DNA of 64,000 nucleotides from Strigamia acuminata (taxonomy: Eukaryota > Arthropoda > Chilopoda > Geophilomorpha > Linotaeniidae): contig OX442314.1 of assembly GCA_949358305.1 (NCBI GenBank), forward strand, positions 6,513,087 through 6,577,086, given 5' to 3'. Shown in pieces: positions 21,892 through 30,145 of the stretch (its first letter is position 1; every line of letters starts with the position of its first letter). The notes beneath the pieces were generated by a model. That model made no database searches, had not been told where the DNA came from, and saw nothing but the letters and a program-made list of their open reading frames with translations. The position numbers and the translations under genes were made by a program.

Positions 21892-21897
21892 TTTTTT
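21857..21897 (-). promoter_or_regulatory. G2 gag-pol -1 ribosomal frameshift signal
   Basis: On the minus strand A AAA AAC (21897-21891) lies in the gag frame immediately before the gag TGA (21890-21888). Seven bases later GGGGGTTG (21883-21876) pairs perfectly with CAACCCCC (21864-21857) across an 11-nt loop. Slipping back one base enters the open pol frame. Slippery heptamer, spacer length and stem all fit a classic -1 signal. Confidence 0.93.
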
Positions 21898-23936
21898 GTC
21901 TCATCGGGAGTGACTGACTCAGTGGCTGCTGGTAAATGCTTAATTAACAGGTCAACCATGTTTTTCTGGAAGTCAGTAAATTTGGAGTCTAAAGTTTCTG
22001 ACGTAACCCAATTTTGTTTGGGTCGTTTAAACTCGGGGTTGGGAGCAGAGTGGTTAAATCTTTTATTTGTATTTAACGAGTCTGATTTCCCTGCTAATTT
22101 TTTGGCAAGAGCGGGACATTCTCTTTTAAAATGTCCAGGCTCGTGACAGAAAAAGCATTTTCCAGTAGTTTTTTCATACTGGGCGGCAAATAATCGCTCC
22201 ATTGAACCATCGTCAGTTGAGTCGTCATTTTCCGACTCGTCTTCATCTTCAACTTCATCTTGTGTTTGCGTTAAACGTAGTGAGGTTTTGGATGGAAAAA
22301 TCTTAGATTTTTCGTGAAGTTTGGGAGTAGGATGATTCTCTCGATTATCGTACTCCAATTTGGCTGCAAGTTGAGAACTTTCAAACTTAGAGCGATTTGC
22401 TCCTACATATTGTAGAATGTCATCTACTGTAAAGTTACCATACATTCCTTGTGTACATAACGCCGTGAAACTTTCTTGAGTTAGATTGTCGAATAATTGC
22501 GCACGTCCAGTTTTATCACCTGGCGGCACTTCACCTTGTTCTTGCGTATAACGCAGAAGAAAACTATAAAGTGATTCGTCGGCTCGTTGTTTTACATTAA
22601 GAAGTCGCCTTTCTCTTGTAAGTGGAACGAGGTCGAAACAATCGAGAAAAGAGGCTTCGAAAGTTCGCCAACTGTTAAAAGTATGGCGTTGCTTATGGAA
22701 CCAACGTTGTGCATGGCCTAATAGTCGTCCAGGTACAGCAGTGTGTACCATGTCGTCTAAAGGAATGCCTTTCCCGAGTGCGACAGCTTTGACGATTTCA
22801 AGGAATCGCGCAACCTCTGTCTGTTTCCCGTCAAAAATAGGAATCTCGATTCCTTTTCCAAAATTCTGACTGGGATTACTCGGGCTTCGAATCTGACCAA
22901 CCAAACCCTGAATAATTTGTTTTACGTTTTCGTCTGACAAATTAGAAGCAGAGTTCGAATTGGGTGTAGACCGACTTTCTTGGTCTCTGAGTGGCGGATT
23001 TGGTTCTTCTCGAAAATTTTGGCGTCTATCAGGTGGCGGAGGAGAACGAGAATTATTACGTCGGTGGAAATTATTGTTATAATTTCCCCCTCCACCAGCG
23101 TGAGATTCGTCACTACTCGAGTTAGGATCGGAGTCACGAGGGTCACCAGGAGCTCTGGGAAATCGTTGATTTCTCGGCGGAGCTCGTCCACCCTGAGAGC
23201 GGGAATTTCTATAATTCCTAAAATCCCCATCAGATTGGGTGTGAGATTGAAAATTTTGATAATTTTCATTTCTCCCCCTTGGTAGGACCGACAGATTAGT
23301 TCGAGGCTGTGGAACTCGAAAAGAATCATTCAAATTCCCAGTGGGAGCGGGTAAATTATTATTTACTGCCGTCGCACTTGGCAAATTTCGGGAAATTGGC
23401 GCAGAAATATTTCCTTGTCCGGAATTTCCCATTCTTTCGGCCGAATTCGATCGCCAAGAACTAGCTGGTAACTGAATCGAAGGTTGAACGGATAATGAAG
23501 AATTTAACTGCCCATTGTCGTCACGAGCAACATTCATTCGCCATCCAGGTAATTGCTGGTAGCGATATGTGGCCGGTGAACGAGGGCCAGTTCGATCTAC
23601 AGAAACACTTCGTTCGTTGGTTACAACTACATCGGGAGTAATTACACGATTTCTCTCGTGATGATTATTCGCCGTGTATTGTTGAGCTTCACACAGAGAG
23701 GAAAACTGCGTCACTTCCAATTGGTAATGGCGACAGTAAACCTCTAAATCATGCGGGACGGATAGTGGATCCGTTTGAGAACTACCTGGGTTGGAAACGT
23801 CTCTAGGAACATTTTCTTCCCCCTGGCTTTCTAAATCAGACTCCACAATTCCTCTTGGTGTTTCACACATACCACCACGTCGTCGTGCTCCACGATTTCC
23901 TCGTGTTCCACGAACTCTTACAGGTCTACGGGCCAT
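21888..23936 (-). CDS. G2 gag polyprotein
   Basis: 682 aa from the ATG at 23936, the first in-frame ATG. It forms the particle and packages RNA. The N-terminal 60 residues are Arg/Gly-rich. A short motif (Y67-C68...L...F...EA..Y) is shared with the G3 and G4 gags. A Ser/Asn/Arg-rich region follows, then a capsid-like helical domain (about residues 355-530, with W-F-H and a F-x-x-x-F segment), an acidic run (D/E/S), and a CCHC zinc knuckle C-F-F-C-x4-H-x4-C near residue 605. It ends at the slippery site, where a fraction of ribosomes continue into pol. Confidence 0.93.
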   Translation of the reverse strand: MARRPVRVRGTRGNRGARRRGGMCETPRGIVESDLESQGEENVPRDVSNPGSSQTDPLSVPHDLEVYCRHYQLEVTQFSSLCEAQQYTANNHHERNRVITPDVVVTNERSVSVDRTGPRSPATYRYQQLPGWRMNVARDDNGQLNSSLSVQPSIQLPASSWRSNSAERMGNSGQGNISAPISRNLPSATAVNNNLPAPTGNLNDSFRVPQPRTNLSVLPRGRNENYQNFQSHTQSDGDFRNYRNSRSQGGRAPPRNQRFPRAPGDPRDSDPNSSSDESHAGGGGNYNNNFHRRNNSRSPPPPDRRQNFREEPNPPLRDQESRSTPNSNSASNLSDENVKQIIQGLVGQIRSPSNPSQNFGKGIEIPIFDGKQTEVARFLEIVKAVALGKGIPLDDMVHTAVPGRLLGHAQRWFHKQRHTFNSWRTFEASFLDCFDLVPLTRERRLLNVKQRADESLYSFLLRYTQEQGEVPPGDKTGRAQLFDNLTQESFTALCTQGMYGNFTVDDILQYVGANRSKFESSQLAAKLEYDNRENHPTPKLHEKSKIFPSKTSLRLTQTQDEVEDEDESENDDSTDDGSMERLFAAQYEKTTGKCFFCHEPGHFKRECPALAKKLAGKSDSLNTNKRFNHSAPNPEFKRPKQNWVTSETLDSKFTDFQKNMVDLLIKHLPAATESVTPDETKN

Positions 23937-24779
23937 AATACTCAAAGAAATACACGTACAAAAGAAAAAATAAACTTTAACTGACTAGCGTAAATGTAAC
24001 ACGCTTAATATTAAACTAAGAAATAATTTGAAAAAATACAACCTTAGCTGCTAAAACTGAAGTGGCTTCGGGAAAAAACTGTCCTGTTGCGTGGTCAAGA
24101 ATGGTCCAAACGGGCACTGGTCACAAAGGCACAACTGGATGGTCGCACTGTCGAAAAGCAAGTGTGGCTGAATATTGGTTGTCAAACTAGCTTCCGGAAA
24201 ACCTCCTTTGTCAAGACAGTCTGTTGTGATTGGTGATGTTGAAAAATTCCTGATAATTTCTAATCCGAAACTCTCAACAATGTCACATCTGGATGACCTA
24301 CTCCGAGCTCCATCGTGAGTGGCTCTCTTTGGCACATTCTTTACCTTGTCAGGGATTAAAAAATCATAATTCCTAACATTGACAGAACAATAGAAAACTA
24401 GTCAAGTTTTTAACCAGTAACATAAAATATTTTAACTTTTTATTTTTTAGTCAGCAGAATTTCTAGTCAAATTCGTTTTTGATCGAAATTCAAGGTTTCG
24501 TAATTTTTCAGAATATAGCCGAATATTCTGGGAAAATCAAAATAGATTTTTTCGTAAGAGATTCGGAATTATAATGAGTTTTCAAAATAATCCAAAAATT
24601 CGACTCCAAATATTTCCAAAAGATAATGAGAATTTTTTGAAAACAAATGAATATTTCACAGTAAATTTATAGAGAAAAATCGGAAATTTTCTAATTATAA
24701 TATCTACATAAAATAATCAAAAAATTCATTTTTCAATTTTACACTTGATCACAGAGTTCACTTCAATAAAATGCAACCT
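23937..24779 (-). other. G2 5' leader
   Basis: About 840 bases between the primer site and the gag ATG. A 94-codon frame at 24051-24335 has no supporting feature and is best treated as chance. Several short TTC...GAA palindromic stretches occur near 24470-24660. A 5' splice donor for ORF3 mRNA might lie here, but I could not single one out. Confidence 0.5.
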
Positions 24780-24797
24780 ATCTCGGTGGGACCTCCA
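24780..24797 (-). promoter_or_regulatory. G2 primer binding site, tRNA-Gln
   Basis: Two bases after the 5' LTR the minus strand reads TGGAGGTCCCACCGAGAT. This is the complement of the 3' end of an animal tRNA-Gln (ATCTCGGTGGGACCT plus CCA), matching the T-stem, acceptor stem and discriminator as I recall that tRNA. Confidence 0.85.
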
Positions 24798-24799
24798 CG

Positions 24800-26388
24800 T
24801 GTGACGATTACCTTCTGGAGATAGCAATTGCTAAACTAAAGTGTGAACTATCCGTGTGAAAATGTAAAATATGCAAACCTGATGTTTTCTCAAAACATAT
24901 AACATTTATTCCGGTTTGAACCTTATATAAATACTATGCCTACAAGTGGCTAAAATGACGATAAGTTAAACTATACAGTTATTTGGCAAAAGCCCTGAAA
25001 TAATATCACTTGCGGTTTTCAGTCTCGTAATAAGAATATGTGACTTTCTTATTACAGTGACGTAAAAGATGTCGTCTGAATATGGTTCGGGCTTCCAAAT
25101 GGTCCGGGGTTGGTTCTAAAATGGTGTGTAATGGTTAGGCTTGGGTGTGTTATATCCGAGAGGTGCGGTTGACTTTTCTGTATCGTCACACACATCGCGT
25201 CGCAGATAATTATTGTAATCAATAATTATTGCGAGATGTAACAATGTGAGAATAAATATTCATATTAATTCCATGGAATTGATCATGATATTTTATAGTC
25301 ACAAACTTAACTAAAACTATGAAAATAAGTAAAATATATTAAAATAGCGCCGAGCTATTTTTGCCCCGAGTGCAATCAACATCTAAGTTAGACTTAAATG
25401 TTCCGTCAAACCAATAACGAATTGAATCGAAATATCTCGCAGGAAAGGTTATCCATCGCCGGGAAATTACTCCACTCGGTCCTGGCTGGCGGGAGAGTAA
25501 CCGGGAAATTACTCCGCGTCGATCACTCTGATAATGCGTCTGTGAAATATAAATACTCCACTCTAGATTCTACATTACCAATGCGTCTGTGAATTTTACT
25601 CCACTCTAGATTCTGCACTCTACAACGGAATGTTGGCATGAAGCTGGAGGGAGTGCGTCTGTGGGTTGTACCCCACTCTAGATACTACACTTAAATGTGT
25701 CTGTGAATCTCTCCACTCTAGTTACTACATTTCTACAACGGAATGTTGGCATGAAGAGGCGGGAAGTGTGTCTGTGAGTCTTCTACCCACTCTAGATACT
25801 TACACTAAATACAAAGTATTTCTACAACGGATTGTCGGAACGCAGAGAAGTATAATATGTGCTCAAGTAATATCAGTATCAAACAAAAACAGAACAAGAG
25901 CGAGCTATATCCGTTTTGCAGGGGGATATATACTCGGTGAGGAGAATAGCTGTTCAGTGATCCAATGGGATCACTGGGCAGTCAAATCCATCCAATCCCA
26001 GATCATAGGAAGTGGATACTCAGGACATAGTCTTCTACTAGGTCCACTACAGGAACTGGATACGCAGGACACATTTTGGATTAAGTCCCTTTGACTATAA
26101 TCCAAAAGGAGTCCAACTCACAGTGGGTGATGGGGGGTGACTTCACCAGGTGTAGAGTTTGCACATAATTCAATAGAATTATGTGACAAATAAATCAACT
26201 AGTATTTAAACATCCAAAAGTATTTAAAAGTGTATAAAGTTGCAGTGGAATAAAATATAAATAGTAATTTATATTTTATTCACTCAAAAATTGTCGAAAT
26301 TTGAAATTGCCGCTAAAACGTATCAGCGCCATCTATTGACAAAATAAACGTCCTAACTAACAACGTGCATGACAGTGTAACCGTCACA
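24800..26388 (-). repeat. G2 5' LTR (1589 bp)
   Basis: TGTGACG...CGTCACA ends, adjacent to the primer site. It provides the uninterrupted version of the LTR and thus the empty site for the foldback insertion. It contains several tandemly similar blocks around CCACTCTAGA-T-CTGCGTCTGTGAA (about 25535-25830). Confidence 0.93.
25535..25835. repeat. Internal LTR repeats (CTCCACTCTAG / ACAACGGAATGTTGGCATGAAG)
   Basis: Within the G2 LTR the phrases CACTCTAGATTCTACA and GCGTCTGTGA recur about five times, and ACAACGGAATGTTGGCATGA twice. The same is present in the other LTR at about 11990-12290. These are typical of reiterated U3/R regulatory blocks, but their role is unknown. Confidence 0.7.
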
Positions 26389-26392
26389 GTTT

Positions 26393-26685
26393 GATTGATA
26401 ATCTGTTGTCATTTGAATTTATTATTGAGAATTTCCCTATTTATTGTCAAAAATTGTGTGAAAAATTACGAATTTGCTGCGACAAATTCTTACTTAGCTT
26501 AGTGTTGTCTCAAAAATACACTAACTTAATTATTAAGAGCGAACTAACCCACAAGCATTGCACCTAGCTTGTGTGTAACAGTTATCCAATTTATTGTGTT
26601 GCGTTATTGTGTGCATCGACCTGTGCATCAGTTTTTGTGCGACATTGAGTGGTATTTTGTGCCGAATTTATTTCCAACTGCTCAA
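26393..26685 (+). other. C2 leader, continued after G2
   Basis: AT-rich, no ORF; it runs from the G2 target duplication to the C2 gag ATG. Confidence 0.45.
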
Positions 26686-27608
26686 ATGGAAGAAGAGAAA
26701 GTTGGTGGACACAAAGTGACTCTTCTCGGCAAAGACAACTATGCAACCTGGAAGGAGGAGATCATGGTCGCCCTGATGTACCAGGGCTGTTGGGGCTTTG
26801 TTGGTGGTACCGACATTCCCTTGGTCGATGCAACTGCAACTTGGCGAGAAAAGCAAGACAACGCTTTCCGCAAGGACCGAGCATACAGTATGATCTACTA
26901 TGGAATAGAAAAACAGTACCGTGAACATTTAAGCAACACTCAGGATGCCAAGGAAGCCTGGAAAATTTTAAAGACTAATTTTGAACCAGTTTCCCGAGCC
27001 CGAGTCATGCAATTGCTGGACGAATTTTTTAGCTTACGCTATGATGCCGAAACAGAGAGTATTGGAGTCTTTGCTGCCAGAATACGCAAGACATCCAAGT
27101 TACTTGAGGGACTTAAACATTCTGTTAATGACATTTACCAGTCTTTTCAACTGATTAGGCGTCTCCCACCTGAGTTTCAAACGATTGTACAGACAATCTA
27201 TCAAGAGAGAGTTGGGTTACCTGATGGAACTTTGTGATGCTAAAGCTGTGACCCCCATAAAACAGGATGTGGAGTGGGTTTACGATTCAGGAGCCACCAG
27301 CCACTTTTGCAAGAATAAGGAATTCTTCATCCGATTTAAACCACTAGCGAATGGTAAAATAATGCAGGCCGGAAAGTCTTCGACTATAGACATTGAAGGA
27401 ATTGGAGATGTCTCGATCAACTGTGTTTTTGGGACGAGTGTCAAGCCTGTTACGTTGCGAAATGTGTTTTATTCGCCGGATCTACGACGTAACATGATTT
27501 CTGCCTCTACGCTGGATGACCTCGGATGTAAAGCCAGCATTGGATCGGGCCGCGTCAGGCTATATTATGGCAAAGATTTTATACCAGTCATGGAAGCTGT
27601 CAAACACA
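26686..27608 (+). pseudogene. C2 gag and protease (copia), frameshifted and interrupted
   Basis: From an ATG at 26686 a UBN2-type copia gag (about 183 codons, with N-Y-A-T-W and A-W-K-I-L motifs) runs to a stop at 27235-27237. A second frame overlapping it carries the copia protease motif Y-D-S-G-A-T-S-H (Asp codon at 27284). The linker and zinc knuckle normally between them are missing, so a deletion with a frame change joined them. The protease frame is cut at 27608 by the G3 LTR and continues in frame at 37042 once one CACA is discounted. Confidence 0.85.
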
Positions 27609-29525
27609 TGTGACGGTTTTTAATGGCTATAAATGCCTATTTTCTATAGAAAAGCGCTGTTGTGTCATTATGACGGTATTTTTACAGTATTCTGTGTAAA
27701 ACTGATAAATGTCTAGAATAAAGTCATTTATGATGTTTCAAATACAAAGATGTTCGTTTATTAAGAATAAACACTAATTTCCACATGATACTAAAGTATC
27801 ACGGCATAATTACGAAGATTCGTCTGCTAAAACCCGCATTTGTCAATGCGCAATGTTGCCACAAGATGGCGCGATTACGATTTAGCGGCAAATTCAAGAT
27901 ATGAATATAAAACATGTAAATAAATATAAAACTATATTTACTAGAATGAAACGAAGCTTTGTGAACATTAATATAAAGATATATTAATGTCTTGTGATGT
28001 TAAATACAATGTAACTTCCATTTTCTGCGGGACAGGACATTTGGTGATCAATCGATCAACCAATAGATCTGATTGGTGGATCCATTTCCGGTCCTGGGTA
28101 TCCAGTTCCGGTTGTGGTGAGAATTAGCACATTGTTCCTCCGTATCCACTTCCGGTGATACGGGATTGGAGGGATTCGTGGAACCCATGTTCCAATTGGA
28201 TAACTGGATTAATCCTTAATCCAGTCAGGTTATATAAACCCAAACAACCGGCCATTCTGCAGCTCTGTTTGATTATTTTCTGTTTGGTATTGTTACTTAA
28301 GAAATATGATTCGTTGTTCACGTAAAAAAACCTTTTGGTTCTTTGTTGATTTATTCACAAAGAACCGTTGCATGATTCTACAGAATCATGCCACCGCCGG
28401 CAATTGAAGTCGAAGTGCTGGGATCATTATGTTGCATAAATGTTACAGTTTACGGTTGCGACGCCGAAGGAGAACCCGCCGTTGTGCAATTCAGTATCCT
28501 CCGGACAGGACCATGTGGTCTTTCTCGGTATGAACGTATTCCGTTACCGCAAGTAGCATCGTTGCTGTTGAGAATTAGTTCCTTCACCGGATGGTGCCAA
28601 AGCAGTCTGTTTTACAGTAACCACGAGTAGCACCAAGTGTTTGGCAAGCTGATTCTCATGGTATTCGATGCCAAAGTAGTCGGTCTATTATTAGTACCGC
28701 GAGAGATTATACTGCTGTGCGGAGCCGCGAGCTATCGACTCCTGTGTACGTGATACCGTCAATCGCCAGACGAACGACCGTGTCGCGACGCAGGGGACGC
28801 TTGATACCGTTCTGCATTGCAAGGCGTATATTTTCTTTCGACGGCAATTGTGTGTTGCGACGGGAAGCCTAATCTTCATTTTATTTATAACAGCTAAATA
28901 TTAACTTGGCGACAAGTTGATTAACCAAGTCAGAAGACTTAATTACGATCACGATTACATCAAAGACGCAAATGTAACTGATAAAGTTGATGACAACTTA
29001 TCCACAAAAATATCTAAATAAGAATTCACAACGATATGAATTAAATATAATTCATAAGCGGAATATTGATAAGTAAAATGAATACATTTACTTACACCAA
29101 TATCCTCCCAAAGTTGTGGCGGTGCAGACAAAGTCAACCGCAATGCTCAGATCATTCGATTTATCGACGTGCGATAATTTACACAGCGAACCAAGGAAAC
29201 CAGCGAAGCCATATCGGACTCCAGGACACAGCCATCCGGCTTAAGATGACATCTATAATCAGGTCGAGCGATGGGGAAACCGCTCCCATATTCCAGACCC
29301 GTAGTGATATTATTCTAGGGCCAGTTGGCCAATTCTTTGTATAGTTTAATAGCTGATTTAACTTGCCAAATGTCGGCATTAGTCCTATGTATAATTTAGC
29401 CTTGATATTATTGTTTACCAACAATAAACTGTCTTGTATTTATCTCGTATTGTATTCACTGTTTATTTATTGCGATCTCTTCCCGGTACCATTGTTAAAT
29501 GGGAGTTGTGGTCGTCACCGTCACA
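27609..29525 (+). repeat. G3 5' LTR
   Basis: Starts TGTGACGGTTTTTAATGG and ends GTCACCGTCACA. A TATA box (TATATAA, 28231-28237) is preceded by ATTGG/CCAAT boxes near 28071-28078. It contains an 80-codon frame (28388-28630) present identically in the 3' LTR. The region 28090-28200 is similar to the G2 LTR (own strand) and to 57300-57450. Confidence 0.93.
28231..28237 (+). promoter_or_regulatory. G3 LTR TATA box
   Basis: GGTTATATAAACCC in the middle of the LTR, about 620 bases from its start, with CCAAT-type boxes 150 bases upstream. The same site recurs at 35747-35753. Confidence 0.6.
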
Positions 29526-30145
29526 CGTGGAGGTCCCACCGAGATTAGGTTGCAATTAAATTCGATTGAATTGCAACAGTGAATATTGGAGATAAATATT
29601 TAACTAAAAGATTTAAGTTAAAAATAGACAGATTAAATTTTCAGTTTATATTTCCATGTGAAGAAGTTAAACTGATGAAATAGAAATACGTAGTAGATTT
29701 TCCTTCATTATTTTCGTTTGAAGATTTTAGGGATTTCAAAGACTACCACCTAATCTCACACGTGGAGGTCCCACCGAGATTAGGTTGCAATTAAATTCGA
29801 TAGAATTGTAAAAGTGAATTTTGAGATAAATATTTAACTAAAAGATTTAGTTAAAAAACAGACAAGTTTCAAACCATGTTTATTTTCTTGAGAAACACCA
29901 AAACAGTCCTTTAACTAGGAATTTCGGAAGTTATAGACCTATCACACGATCACTGAAATAGGTTGCAAATTAATTCGATCGAATTGCAAAAGCGAATCTT
30001 GAATCCGATATTAACTAAAAAATTTTAGTTAAAACAGACAAATAGATTTTCAGTTTATATTTTCATGTGAAAAGTTAAACTGACGAAATGGAAACGTTTA
30101 GTGAACTCTCTTTACTATTTTCGTTCGACAATTTAAGGAATACGA
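29526..30145 (+). repeat. Tandem leader repeat including a second primer binding site
   Basis: The block starting TCACACGTGGAGGTCCCACC and running into ATTAGGTTGCAATTAAATTCGA recurs at 29756, about 235 bases on, with the 18-base primer site intact (29763-29780). A third, degraded unit starts at about 29942, where the primer site is lost. The AGATTTTCAGTTTATATTT segment also recurs (29635, 30050). Confidence 0.85.
29528..29545 (+). promoter_or_regulatory. G3 primer binding site, tRNA-Gln
   Basis: TGGAGGTCCCACCGAGAT two bases after the 5' LTR, identical to the G2 site. Confidence 0.85.

Larger units (their letters stand above)
11254..26388 (-). mobile_element. G2: complete Ty3/gypsy element with gag, pol and ORF3
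   Basis: Two LTRs (11254-13996 and 24800-26388) end in TGTGACG/CGTCACA. Once the foldback element plus its 2-bp target duplication are removed from the left LTR, both are 1589 bp, and they appear nearly identical. The target duplication GTTT lies at 11250-11253 and 26389-26392. On the minus strand the order is 5' LTR, tRNA-Gln primer site, leader, gag, -1 frameshift, pol, spacer, ORF3, polypurine tract, 3' LTR. All three genes look intact, so this could be a recent, possibly competent copy. Confidence 0.95.

Noticed and set aside
24051-24335. 94-codon frame in the G2 leader
   Set aside because: No conservation in G4 and no start context; chance or a uORF at most.
24780-24797. tRNA-Gln gene
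   Set aside because: Only the 3' 18 bases are matched, directly beside an LTR; no cloverleaf. It is a primer binding site.
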